Shown one piece after another: positions 1 through 14,300 of a stretch of 64,000 nt of DNA. Origin of the DNA: Microglena sp. YARC (taxonomy: Eukaryota; Chlorophyta; Chlorophyceae; Chlamydomonadales; Chlamydomonadaceae); the NCBI GenBank assembly GCA_022414725.1, contig CM039462.1:18593187-18657186 (forward strand), in the 5' to 3' direction. The stretch's first letter is position 1, and the number at the start of each line of letters is the position of its first letter. The position numbers were made by a program, and so were the translations under genes. Under the pieces are notes generated by a model. That model saw only the letters and a program-made list of their open reading frames with translations. It searched no databases and was not told where the DNA came from.

Positions 1-1615
1 CACCTGCTGGCCAGACACGACCCCCCAGAAGTCCCCTTGTTTGGGCATGCCAACAGCATACTGTGAGGGGGCGGCCAACATGTGTGATATGCCCCAATCT
101 ACCGCAATAAACCTGTGCCACACCCACCTGCTGGCCAGACACGACCCCCCAGAAGTCCCCTTGTTTGGGCATGCCAACAGCATACTGTGAGGGGGCGGCC
201 AACATGTGTGATATGCCTTAATCTACCGCAATAAACCTGTGCCACACCCACCTGCTGGCCAGACACGACCCCCCAGAAGTCCCCTTGTTTGGGCATGCCA
301 ACAGCATACTGTGAGGGGGCGGCCAACATGTGTGATATGCCAATCTACCGCAATAAACCTGTGCCACACCCACCTGCTGGCCAGACACGACCCCCCAGAA
401 AGTCCCCTTGTTTGGGCATGCCAACAGCATACTGTGAGGGGGCGGCCAACATGTGTGATATGCCCCAATCTACCGCAATAAACCTGTGCCACACCCACCT
501 GCTGGCCAGACACGACCCCCCAGAAGTCCCCTTGTTTGGGCATGCCAACAGCATACTGTGAGGGGGCGGCCAACATGTGTGATATGCCCCAATCTACCGC
601 AATAAACCTGTGCCACACCCACCTGCTGGCCAGACACGACCCCCCAGAAGTCCCCTTGTTTGGGCATGCCAACAGCATACTGTGAGGGGGCGGCCAACAT
701 GTGTGATATGCCTTAATCTACCGCAATAAACCTGTGCCACACCCACCTGCTGGCCAGACACGACCCCCCAGAAGTCCCCTTGTTTGGGCATGCCAACAGC
801 ATACTGTGAGGGGGGCGGCCAACATGTGATATGCCCCAATTCTACCCGCAATAAACCTGTGCCACACCCACCTGCTGGCCAGACACGACCCCCCAGAAGT
901 CCCCTTGTTTGGGCATGCCAACAGCATATTGTGAGGGGGCGGCCAACATGTTTGATATGCCTTAATCTACCGCAATAAACCTGTGCCACACCCACCTGCT
1001 GGCCAGACACGACCCCCCAGAAGTCCCCTTGTTTGGGCATGCCAACAGCATACTGTGAGGGGGCGGCCAACATGTGTGATATGCCCCAATCTACCGCAAT
1101 AAACCTGTGCCACACCCACCTGCTGGCCAGACACGACTCCCCCCAGAAGTCCCCTTGTTTGGGCATGCCAACAGCATACTGTGAGGGGGCGGCCAACATG
1201 TGTGATATGCCCCAATCTACCGCAATAAACCTGTGCCACACCCACCTGCTGGCCAGACACGACCCCCCAGAAGTCCCCTTGTTTGGGCATGCCAACAGCA
1301 TACTGTGAGGGGGCGGCCAACATGTGTGATATGCCCCAATCTACCGCAATAAACCTGTGCCACACCCACCTGCTGGCCAGACACGACCCCCCAGAAGTCC
1401 CCTTGTTTGGGCATGCCAACAGCATACTGTGAGGGGGCGGCCAACATGTGTGATATGCCCCAATCTACCGCAATAAACCTGTGCCACACATACCTGCTGG
1501 CCAGAAGACCCCCCAGAACTGTCCTGCTTTGGGCATGCCAACAGCATACTGTGAGGGGGCGGCCAACATGTGTGATATGCCCCAATCTACCGCAATAAAC
1601 ATGTGCCACACATAC
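1..1615 (-). repeat. 124-bp tandem array: 13 copies of the donor edge of NCS1 exon 8
   Basis: Thirteen copies of a unit of about 124 bp follow exon 8 on its downstream side. Each copy holds roughly the last 75 bp of the exon (reading AAPSQYAVGMPK, then a variant of the FWGV end), the donor, and about 50 bp of intron. The copy next to the exon (about 1490-1600) shares the exon's diagnostic bases and its gtatgt donor; the twelve distal copies form a uniform subfamily with a gtgggt donor and two extra bases before it. The array runs off the left edge. Confidence 0.93.
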
Positions 1616-2363
1616 CTGCTGGCCAGAAGACCCCCCAGAACTGCCCTGCTTTGGGCATGCCAACAGCGTACTGTGAGGGGGCGGCCAACATGGGTCCAAA
1701 GCCCCCTGCTGCTGAGAGGGCCCACATGAGAAGGGCAGCTGAGAGGCCAATCAGGATGGGGGCGGAGTATTTCTCCAAGATTCGAATGGACTCCATTCCC
1801 TTTAACACAATTGCAACCTGCACAGAGGATGTGTGTGTGTGGTGGTGGTGGTGGTGGTGGGGGGGCATGTGCTTGTGTTATGTGATGGGGCTGAGTACAT
1901 CTCCAAGATTCGAATTCACCTTGTTTCCTTTAACAAAATTGCAACCTGAACATATATGGGGTTGTTGGAGTTGATGATGGTGTTGGTGTTGGTGTTGATT
2001 GCAATTGGGGGTGGGGGGAACATGTTAACATGTGCTTATGTGTGGGTCAGAATAAACCTCCAAGACTCCATTCCCTTTGGGCGGTACTCCAAGTACCGGG
2101 CAATTCCTCTGTATTTGGGCAGTACTAGCAAGGGCCACTGCTCGTCTTAGTCTTAGGCAGCTTTTATTGACTGCTGCTAATGATTGCTGCTAATGTAACA
2201 CGATTGCAACCTGCACAGAGGATGTGGGCGTGTGTGTGTGTGTGTGTGTGTGGGGGGGGGGGGGCATGTGCTTGTGTGTTGTGGTGGGGCTGAGAACTTC
2301 TTTAAGATGTGAATTGACTCCATTCCCTCTAACACAATCGCAACCTGCACAGAGGATGTGTGT

Positions 2364-2394
<31 letters not shown>

Positions 2395-5300
2395 GGGGCC
2401 TGTGCTTGTGTGTTGTGATGGGGCTAAGAACTTCTTTAAGATGTGAATTGACTCCATTCCCTCTAACACAATCGCAACCTGCACAGAGGATGTGTGTGTG
2501 TGGGGGGGGGGGGGGGGGAGGGGGGGGGGGGGGCATGTGCTTGTGTGTGTTGTGATGGGGCTGAGTACATCTCCAAGATTCGAATTCACTCCGTTCCCTT
2601 TAACACAATTGCAACCTGAAAATAGATGGGGTTGTTGGTGTTGCTGTTGGTGTTGGTTGCAATTGGGGATGGGGGGAACATGTTAACATATGCTTGTGTG
2701 TTGTTATGGGGTGTGGGTGGTGGTGTGGGGTGTGGGGTGTGGGGTGTGGGGTGAGAGGTGTGGGGTGTGATTTGTGGGATTTGTAGTGTGGGGTGTGGAG
2801 TATGGGGTGTGTGGTGTGGAGTGTGTGGTGTGGATTGTGGGTGTGGAGGGGGGGGTGTGGAGTGTGGTGTGTGGGTGTGGAGTGTGGGGTGTGGGGTGTG
2901 GAGTGTGGAGTGTGGGGTGTGGAGTGTGGGGTATGGGTGTGGGTGGGGTGTGGAGTATGGGGTGTGGGTGTAAGGTGTTGGCAAACCCAACCCTACCCCA
3001 ACACAACCCATCCCACCCCACCCCAACGCAACTCAACCCAACCCAACGCAGCCAAAAGCACGTACCTGTAAGCTCCAGAAGAGCATGTGGGGTGGTGTGT
3101 GGTGTGTGGGTGTAGGGTTTGGCACGTACACAGCCTAAAGCCTACACCCTAGAATCAAAACCCTAAATCACATACCTGCAAGCTCCAGAAGAGCATGAAG
3201 CATGAGAGCTCGGGAAACCCTAAACCCTAAACCCTAAAGTACATACCGGTACCTGCAAGCTCCAGAAGAGCATGAAGCATGAGAGCTCGGGAAACCCTAA
3301 ACCCTAAACCCTAGAAGCGCATACCTGCGAGCTCCAGAAGAGCATGAAGCATGAGAGCTCTGGAAACCGTAAACCCTAAACCCTGAGCCCTAAGCCCTAA
3401 GCCCTAAGCCCTAAAGCACATACCTGCAAGCTCCAGAAGAGCATGAAGCATGAGAGCTCAGGAAAAGTGATATCCAGCACCGGGAGGACTTGCCAGGTAG
3501 ACGCTGTCAAGGCACCGCCAGTCAGTGTTGAGGCTAGCTGGAATATGGAACTACCACCGATCCAGGTCTGCAGGTGGGTGGTGGTGGGTGGGTGGTGAGT
3601 GGTGGGTGGTGGGTGGGTGGTGGTGTGTGATGGGCCCAAGTAGAGCTGAATAGGTAGCTGCAGTTAAGGCACCGCCACTCAGTGTTGGGGCTAGCTGGAA
3701 TATGGAACTAAAACCAATCCTGGTCTGTAGGTGGGTGGTTGGTGATTGGTGGTTGGTGGTTGTGTGGTTGGTGGGTGGTGGATGGTGTGGTGGTGGTAAA
3801 GGGCCCAAGCAGATCTGAGTAGGTAGATGCTGTCAAGGCACCGCCACTCAGTGTTGAGGCTAGCTGGAAAATGGAACTACCACCAATCCAGGTCTGAAGG
3901 TGGTTGGTGGTTGGCAGTTGGTGGTTGGTGGTTGGTGGTTGGTGGTTGGTGGTTGTGGTGGTGGGTGGTGGTGGTGTGGGGTGGTGGTTGTGGGTTGTGG
4001 GTGGTGGTTAGTGGGTGGTGATTGGTGGGTGGTGCTTTGGTGGTTGGTGGTTGGTGGTTGGTGGTTGGTGGTTGGTGGTGTGGGTGGTGGTTTTGGTGGG
4101 TGGTGGTTGGTGGGTGGTGGGTGGTGGTGGGTGATGGGCCCAAGCAGATCTGAATTGGTAGCTGATGTCAAGGCACCGCTGCTCAGTGTTATGGCTAGCT
4201 GGGAAATGGAGCTGCCACCAATCCAGGTCTGTAGGTGGGTGGTGGGTAGTGAGTGGTTGGTGAGTCACTCAATTTGCGATGCGTTGCACACAACAAAACA
4301 GTGCTACATTGAATACTCAAAATTGTAGACACAATAGTACAACCCGGTGTGTTTTTACAGTTCAGGGGTAGCCAAATAGGTTAAAAGGGACTTGACCAAC
4401 CTTCAAAAACAGGAAAGGCAGTTAAAAACTAAAAACAAAACTTGCCCAACCAGTGTCTTTTTTTTCAGAACCCTGAGAACCCAACCAGAACGAAACCCAA
4501 CCAGAACCCAACCAGAACCCAACTAGAACCCAACCTGAACCCAACCAGAACCCAACCAGAGAACCTAACCAACCAGAACCCAACCAACCAGAATCCCAAC
4601 CAGAACCCAACCCAACCAGTGTCTTTTTTAACCCAACCAGAACCAACCAGAACCCAACCAGACCCTTTTTTCAGAACCCAACCAGAACCCACAGAACCCA
4701 AACAGAACCCAACAGAACCAACCCAACCAGAACCCAACCAGAACCCAACCAGAACCCAACCAGAACCCAACCAGAACCAACCAACCCCAGTGTCTTACTC
4801 CCAACCAACCCAACCACCCAACCAGAACCCAAAGGAACCCAACTAGAACCCAACCAGAACCCAACCACTCAGAACCCAACAGAACCCAACCAGAAACCCA
4901 ACCAGAACCCAACCAGAACCCAACCTCAAAACCCAACCAGAACCCAACCAGAAACCCAACCAGAACCCAACCAGAACCCAGAACCGAACCCAACCAGAAC
5001 CCAACCAGAACCCAACCAGAACCCAACCAGTGAACCCAACCAGAACCCAACCAGAAACCCAACCAGAACCCAACCAGAACCCAACCAGAACCCAACCAGT
5101 GTCTTTTTCAGAACCAACCAGAACCCAACCAGAACCAACCCATCAGAACCCAACCAGAACCCAACCAGAACCCAACCATCAGAACCCAACCAGAACCCAA
5201 CCAGAACCCAACCAGAACCCAACCAGAACCCAACCAGAACCCAACCAGAACCCAACCGAACCCAACCAGAACCCAACCAGAACCCAACCTGTCTTTTTTC

Positions 5301-8300
5301 AGAACCCAACCAGAACCAACCAGAAACCACCCAACCAGAACCCACCACCAGAACCCAACCAGAACCCAACCAGAACCCAACCAGAACCCAACCAGAACCC
5401 AACCAGAACCCAAACCCAACCAGAACCCAACCAGAACCCAACCAGAACCCAACCAGTGTCTTTTTTCAGAACCCAACCAGAACCCAACCAGAACCCAACC
5501 AGAACCCAACCAGAAACCACCAGTCCTCAGAACCCAACCAGAAAAAAACCCCCAACCAGAACCCAACCAGAACCCCCCAGAACCCAACCAGAACCCAACC
5601 AGAACCCAACCAGAAAACCCAACCAGAATCCAACCAGAACCCAACCAGAACCCAACCAGAACCCAACCAGAACCCAACCAAGTCCCCAAACCCAACCAGA
5701 ACCCAACCAGAACCCAACCAGAACCCAACCAGTGTCTTTTTTCAGAACCCAACCAACCAGACCCAACCAGAACCCAACCAGAACCCAACCAGAACCCAAC
5801 CAGAACCCAACCAAAACCCAACCAGAACCCAACCAGAACCCAACCAGTGTCCAGAACCCAACCAGAACCCAACCAGAACCCAACCAGAACCCAACCAGAA
5901 CCCAACCAGAACCCAACCAGAACCCAACCAGAACCCAACCAGAACCCAACCAGAACCCAACCAGAACCCAACCAGTGTCTTTTTTCAGAACCCAACCAGA
6001 ACCCAACCAGAACCCAACCAGAACCCAACCAGAACCCAACCAGAACCCAACCAAAACCAACCCCAACCAGAACCCAACCAGAACCCAACCAGAACCCAAC
6101 CAGAACCCAACCAGAACCCAACCAGAACCCAACCAGAACCCAACCAGTGTCTTTTTTCAGAACCCAACCAGAACCCAACCAGAACCCAACCAGAACCCAA
6201 CCAGAACCCAACCAGAACCCAACCAGAACCCAACCAACCAGTGTCTTTTTCAGAACCCAACCAGAACCCAACTTTTTTCAGAACCCAACCAGAACCCAAC
6301 CAGGAACCCAACCAGAACCCAACCAGAACCCAACCGAACCCCAGAACCAACCAGAACCAACCAGTGTCTTTTTTCAAGAACCCAACCAGAACCCAAACCA
6401 GAACCCAACTTTTTCAGAACCCAACCAGAACCCAACCAGCAGAACAACCAGAACCCAACCAGAACCAACAGAAACCCAGAACCCAACCAGAAAAACCCAA
6501 CCAGAACCCAACCAGAACCCAACCAGAACCCAACCAGAACCCAACCAGAACCCAACCAGAACCCAACCAGAACCCAACCAGTGTCTTTTTTCAGAACCCA
6601 ACCAGAACCCAACCAGAACCCAACCAGAACCCAACCAGAACCCAACCAGTGTCTTTTTTCAGAACCCAACCAGAACCCAACCAGAACCCAACCAGAACCC
6701 AACCAGAACCCAACCAAACCCAACCAGAACCCAACCAGAACCAACCAGTGTCTTTTTCAGAACCCAACCAGAACCCAACCCAACCAGAACCCAAACCCAA
6801 GAACCCCAACCAGAACAACCAACCAACCAAACCCAACCAGAACCCAACAGAACCAACCAGAACCCAACCAGAACCCAGTGTCTTTTTTTCAGAACCCAAC
6901 CAGAACCAAACCAGAACCCAACCAGAACCCAACCAGAACAACCAGAACCCAACCAGAACCCAACCAACCAGAACCCAACCAGAACCCAACCAGAACCCAA
7001 ACCAGAACCCAACCAGGTGTCTTTTTTTCAGAACCCCAAACCAGAACCCAACCAGAACCCAACCAGAACCCAACCAGTGTCTTTTTTTTACCAGAACCAA
7101 CCAGAACCCAACAGAACCCAACCAGAACAACCAAACCCAACCGCTGTCCAGAACCCAACCAGTGTCTTTTTTTCAGAACCCAACCAGAACCCAACCAGAA
7201 CCCCCAACCAGAACCCAACCAGAACCCAACCAGAACCCAGAACCAGAACCCAACCAGAACCAACAACCAGAACCCAACCAGTGTCTTTTTTCCAACCAGA
7301 ACCCAACCACAACCCAACCAGAACCCAACCAGAACCCAACCAGAACCCAACCAGAAAAACCCAACCAGAACCCAACCAGAACCCACCAGAACCCAACCAG
7401 AACCCAACCAGAACCCAACCAGTGTCTTTTTTCAGAACCCAACCAGTGAACCAACCAGAACCCAACCAGAACCCAACCAGAACCCAAACCCAACCAGAAC
7501 CCAACCAGTGTCTTTTTTCAGAACCCAACCCCCAGAACCCAACCAGAACCCAAGTGTCCAGAACCCAACCAGAAACCCAACCAGAACCCCAGAACCCCAA
7601 CCAGTGTCTTTTTTAACCAGAACCCAACCAGAACCCAACCAGAACCCAACCAGAAACCCAACCAGTGTCTTTTTTCCAGAACCCAACCAGAACCCCAACC
7701 AGAACCCAACCAGAAACCCAACCAGAACCCAACCAGAACCCAACCAGAACCCAAACCAGAACCCAAACCAGAACCCAACCAGTGTCTTTTTTTCAGACCA
7801 ACCAGAACCCAACCCAACCAGAACCCCAAACCAGAACCCAACCAGAACCCAAACCCAACCAGAACCCAACCAGAACCCAAACCAGAACCCAAAACCAGAA
7901 AAACCCAACCAGAACCCAACCAGAACCCAACCAGAACCCAACCAGAACCCAACCAGAACCCAACCAGAACCCAACCAGTGTCTTTTTTCAGAACCCAACC
8001 AGAACCCAACCAGAACCCAACCAGAACCCAACCAGAACCCAACCAGAACCCCAACCAACCAGAAAACCAGAAACCCAACCAGAACCCAACCAGAACCCAA
8101 CCAGAAAACCCAACCCAACCAGAACCCAAGTGTCTTTTTTCAGAACCCAACCAGAACCAACAGAACCCAACCAGAACCCAACCAGTGTCTTTTTTCAGAA
8201 CCCAACCAGAACCCAACCAGAACCCAACCAGAACCCAACCAGAACCCAACCAGAAACCCAATCAGAAACCCAACCAGAACCCAACCAGAACCCAACCAGA

Positions 8301-11300
8301 ACCCAACACCCAACCAGAACCCAACCAGTGTCTTTTTTCAGAAACCCAACCAGAACCCAAACCAGAACCCAACCCAGAACCCAACCAGAACCCAACCAAA
8401 CCACTTTTTCAGAACCCAACCAGAACCCAAACCAGAACCCAACCAGAACCCAACCAGAACCAACCAGAACCCAACCAGTGTCTTTTTTTCAGAACCCAAC
8501 CAGAAAACCCAACCAGAACCCAACCAGAACAGAACCAACCAGAACCCAACCAGAACCCAACCAGAACCCAACCAGACCAACCAGAACCCAACCAGAACCC
8601 CAACCAGAACCCAACCAGAACCCAACCAGAACCCAACCAGCAAACCCAAACCAGTGTCTTTTTTCAAACCCAACCAGAACCCAACCAGAACCCAACCAGA
8701 ACCCAACCAGAACCCCACCCCAGAAACCCAGAACCAGTGTCTTTTTCAGAACCCAACCACGAACCCAACCAGAACCCAACCAGAAACCCCAACCAGAACC
8801 CAACCAGAACCCAACCAGAACCCAAACCAGAACCCAACCAGAACCAACCAGAACCCAACCAGAACCCAACCAGAACCCAACCAGAACCCAACCAGAACCA
8901 ACCAGTGTCTTTTTTCAAGACCCAACCAGAACCCAACCAGAACCCCCAGAACCAACCAGAACCCAGAACCCAACAGAACCCAACCAGAACCCAACCAAAC
9001 CCAAACCAGAACCACCAGCCAACCAGAACCCAACCAGTGTCTTTTTCAGAACCCAACCAGAACCCAACCAACCCAACCAGAACCCAACCAGAAACCCAAC
9101 CAGAAAACCAGAACCCAACTTTTTTCAGAACCCAACCAGTGAACCCAACCAGAACCCAACTTTTTTCAGAACCCAACCAGAACCCAACCACCCAACCAGA
9201 ACCCAACCAGAACCCAACCAGACCCAACCCAACCAGTGCAGAACCCAACCAGAACCCAACCAGAAAACCCAACCAGAACCCAAACAGAACCCAACCAGTG
9301 AACCCAACTTTTTTCAGAACCCAACCAGAACCCAACCAAACCCAACCAGAACCCAACCAGAACCCAACCAGAACCCAACCAGTTGTCTCTTTTTCAACCC
9401 AACCAGAACCCCAACCAGAACCCAACCAGAACCCAACCAGAAATCAACCCAACCAGAACCCAACCCCAGAACCCAACCAGAACCCAACCAGAACCAGTGT
9501 CTTTTTTCAGAAACCCAACCAAGAACCCAACCAGAACCCAACCAGAACAACCAGAACCCAAACTAACCAACCAGAACCAACCAGAACCCAACCAACCAGA
9601 ACTTTTTCAGAACCCAACCAGAACCCAACCAGAACCCAAACCAGCAACCAGAAACCCAACCAGAACCCAACCAGACAAAACCCAACCAGAACCCAGAAAC
9701 CAGAACCCAACCTCAACCAGAACCCAACCAGAACCCAACCAGAACCCAACCAGAACCCAACCAGAACCCCAACCAGAACCCAACCAGAACCCAACCAGTG
9801 TCTTTTTTTCAGAAACCCCAACCAGAACCCCCAGAACCAACCAGAACCAACCAACCCAACCAGAACCCAACCAGAAACCAACCCCAGAACCAAGTGTCTT
9901 TTATACCCAACCAGAACCCAACCAGAAACCCAACCAGAAACCCAACAGAACCCAGAACCAGAACCCAACCAGTGTCTTTTTTCAGAACCCAACCAGAACC
10001 CAACCAACCCAACCAGAACCCAACCAGAACCCAACCAAACAGAACCCAACCAGAACCCAACCAGAACCCAACCAGCCAACCAGAACCAACCAGAACCCAA
10101 CCAGAACCCAACCAGAACCCAACTTTTTTTCAGAACCTCCTTTCAACCACCCCAACCCAACCAGAACCCAACCAGAACCCAAACCAGAACCCAACCCAAC
10201 CAGAACCCAACCCAACCAGAACCCAACCAGAACCCAACCAGAACCCAACCAGAACCCAACCCCAGAACCGCAACCCAACCAACCAGTGTTTTTTTTCCAG
10301 AACCCAACCAGAAAACCCAACCAGAACCCCAAAAACCAACCAAACCCAACCAGAACCCAACCAGAACTTCAACCACAGAACCCAACCAGAACCCATACCA
10401 GAACCCAACCAGAACCCAACCAGAACCCCAACCAGAAACCAACCAGTGTCTTTTTTCAGACCCAACCAGAACCCAACCCAGAACCCAACCAGAACCCAAG
10501 TGTCTTTTTTCAGAACCCAACCAGAACCCAACCAGAACCCAACCACCAGCCAACCAGAAACCCAACCAGTGTCTTTTTTCAGAACCCAACAGAAACCAAC
10601 CCAGAACCCCCAAAAACCCAACCAGAACCAAACAGAACCCAACCAGAACCCAACCAGAACCAACCAGAACCCAACCAGAACCCAACAAAACCCAACCAGA
10701 ACCCAACCAGAACCCAACCAGAACCCAACCAGTGTTTTTTTTCAGAACCCAACCAAACCCAACCAAAACCCAACCAGAACCCAACCAGTGTCTTTTATCA
10801 GAAACAACCAGAAACCCAACCAGAACCCAACCAGAACCCAACCAGAACCCAACCAGAACCCAACCAGAAAACCAGAACCCAACCAGAACCCAAAGACCCA
10901 ACCAGAAACCCAACCCAACCAGTGTCTTTTTTTCAGAACCCAACCAGAACCCAACCAAAACCAACCAGAACCCAACCAAACCAACCAGTGGTCTTTTTTT
11001 CAGGGAACCCAACCAGAACCCAACCAGAACCCAACCAGAACCCAACCAGAACCCAACCAGAACCCAACCAGAACCCAACCAGTGTAGAACCCAACCTTTT
11101 TTCCAGAACCCAACCAGAACCCAACCAGAACCCAACCAGAACCCAACCAGGAACCCAACCAGAACCCCAAGAACCCCAACCAACCTTGTCTTTTATCAAA
11201 CCCCACCACCAGAAACCCAACCCCAGAACCCAACCCAGAAAACCCAACCGAAAACCAGAACCCAACCAGAACCCCAACCAGAACCCAACCAGACAACCCA

Positions 11301-14300
11301 ACCAAGAACCCAACCAGAACCCCAACCAGTGTCTTTTTTCAGAACCCAACCAGAACCCAACCAGAACCCAACCAGAACCCAACCAAGAAACCCCCAACCC
11401 AGTGTCTTTTTTCAGACCCAACCCCAACCAGAACCCCAACCAGATCCCAACCAACCAACCAGAACCCAACCAGAACCCAACCAACCCCAGCCAGCCCAAC
11501 CAGAACCCAACCAGAACCCAACCAGTGTCTTTTTTTTCAGAACCCAACCAGAACCCAACCAGAACCCAACAACCCAACCAGAACCCAAAGAACCAAAACC
11601 CAACCAGAACCCAACCAACCAGAACCCAACCAGAACCCAACCAGAACCCAACCAGAACCAACCAGTGTCTCCTTTTTTCAGAACCCAACTAGAACCCAAC
11701 CAGAACCCAACCAGCAGAACCCAACCAGTGTCTTTTTTTTCAGATAACCCAACCAGAACCCAACCAGAAACCCAACCAGAACCCAACCAGAACCCAACCA
11801 GAACCCAAACCCAAACCAGAAACCCAACCAGAACCCAACCAGAACCACTCAGAACCCAACCAGAACCCAAACCCAACCAGAACCCAACCAGAACCAACCA
11901 GAACCCAGAACCCAACCAGTGTCTTTTTTCAGAAACCCAACCAGAACCCAACCAGAAACCCAACCAGAACCAACCAGAACCCAACCCACAGAACCCAACC
12001 AGAACCCAACCAGAAACCCAACCAGAACCCAACCAGAACCCCAGAAAACCAGAACCCAACCAGAACCCAACTAGAACCCAACCAGTGTCCAGAACCCAAC
12101 CAGAACCAACCAGAACAGAACCAACCAGAACCCAACCCAACCAGAACCCAAACCCAGAACCAACCAGAACCAACCAGACCCCAACCAGTGTCTTTTTTCC
12201 AGAACCCAACCAGAACCCAACCAGAACCCAACCAGAACCCAACCAGAACCCAAGTGTCCAGAACCCAACCAGAACCCAACCAGAAACCCAACCAGAACCC
12301 AACCAGAACCCCAACCAGAACCCAACCAGAATCCCCCAACAGAACCCAACCAGAAACCCAACCAGAACCCAACCAAACCCAAAACCAGTGTCTTTTTTCA
12401 GAACCCAACAGAACCCAACCAGAACCCAACCAGAACCCCCAACCAGAACCCAACCAGAACCCAACCAACCACCAGTGTCTTTTTTCAGAACCCAACCAGA
12501 ACCCAACCAGAAACCCCAACCAGAGAACCCAACCAGAAACCCAACCAGAAACCCAACCAGAACCCAACCAACCCAACCAGTGTCTTTTTCAGAACCCAAC
12601 CAGAAAAACCCAACCAGAACCCAACCAGAACCCAACCAGAACCCAACCAGAACCCAACCAGAACCCAACCAGAACCCAACCAGAACCCAACCAGAACCCA
12701 ACCAGAACCCAACCAGAACCCAACCAGAACCCAACCAGAACCCAACCAAAACCCAACCAGAACCCAACCAGAACCCAACCAGAACCCAACTTTTCAGAAC
12801 CCAACCTGAACCCAACCAGAACCCAACCAGAACCCAACAGTGTCTTTTTTCAGAACCCAACCAGAAACCAGAACCCAACCAGAACCCAACCAGAACCCAA
12901 CCAGAACCCAACCAGAACCCAACCAGAACCCAACCAGAACCCAACCAGAACCCAACCAGAACCCAACCAGAACCCAACCAGAACCCAACCAGTGTCTTTT
13001 TTCAGAACCCAACCAGAACCCAACCCCAGAACCCAAACCAGAACCAACCAAACCCAACCAGAACCCAGAAACCAGAACCAACCAGAACCAACCAGAACCC
13101 AACCAGAACCCAACCAGAACCCCAACCAGAACCCAACCAGTGTCTTTTTTCAGAACCCAACCAGAACCAACCAGAACCAACCAGAACCCAACCAGAACCC
13201 AACCAGAACCCAGAACCAACCCAGAACCCAACCAGATAAACCCAAACCAGAACCCAAACCAAGAACCCAACCAGAACAACCAGAACCCAACCAGTGTCTT
13301 TTTTCAGAACCAACCAGAACCAAAACCCAACCAGAAACCCAACCAGAACCCAACCAGAACCCCCCAAAACCAGAAACCCAACCAGTGTCTTTTTTATCAG
13401 AACCCAACCAGAACCCAACCAGAACCAAGAAGCAACCAACCAGAAACAACCAGAACCCAACCAGTGTCTTTTTTCAGAACAACCAACCGAACCAGAACCC
13501 AACCAGAACCCAACCACGAACCCAAACCAGAACCCCCAGAACACCAACCAGAACCAGCAGACCCCCCAACCGAACCCTCAGAACCCACCTGAACCACTTT
13601 TTTTCAGAACCCAACCAGAAACCCAAAACCAACCAGAACCGCAACCAGAACCCAACCAGAAACCCACCCAGAACCAGAACCCAACCAGAACCCAACCAGT
13701 GTCTTTTTCCAGAACCCAACCAGAACCCAACAACAGAACCAACCAGAACCCAACCAGAACCCAACCAGAACCCACCAGAACCCAAACCAGAACCCAACCA
13801 GAACCCACCCAACCAAGTGTCCAGAAACCCAACCAGAACCCAACCAGAACCCAAACCAGACCCAACCCAACCAGAACCCAACCACCTGAACCCAACCTAA
13901 ACCCAACCAGAACCCAACCAGAACCCAACCAGAACCCAACCAGAACCCAACCAGAACCCAACCAGAACCCAAAACCCAACCAGAACCCAACCAGTGTCCT
14001 TTTTCAGAAACCCAACCAGAACCCAACCAGAACCAGAACCCAACCAGAACCCAAACCAGAACCCAACCAGAACCCAACCAGAACCCAACCAGAACCCCCA
14101 ACCCAACCAGAACCCAACCAGAACCCAGAACCCAACCAGTGTCAGTGTCTTTTTTCAGAACCCAAACCCAGAACCCAACCATCCAGAACCCAACCAGAAC
14201 CCAACCTTTTAGTGTCTTTTTTCAGAAAACCCAACCAGAACCCAACCAGACCAACCAGAAACCCAACCAGAACCCAACCAGAACCCAACCAGAACCCAAC

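Noticed and set aside
5108..12977. Minus-strand Gly/Trp/Val/Leu-rich open frames of up to 521 codons
   Set aside because: Same minisatellite read backwards, inside the NCS1 intron.
5030..13239. Plus-strand open frames of 1370 and 1753 codons rich in Asn, Pro, Thr and Gln
   Set aside because: They arise from an 11-bp repeat without stop codons. Comparable frames exist in other frames and on the other strand, and unit-length changes shift the frame constantly.
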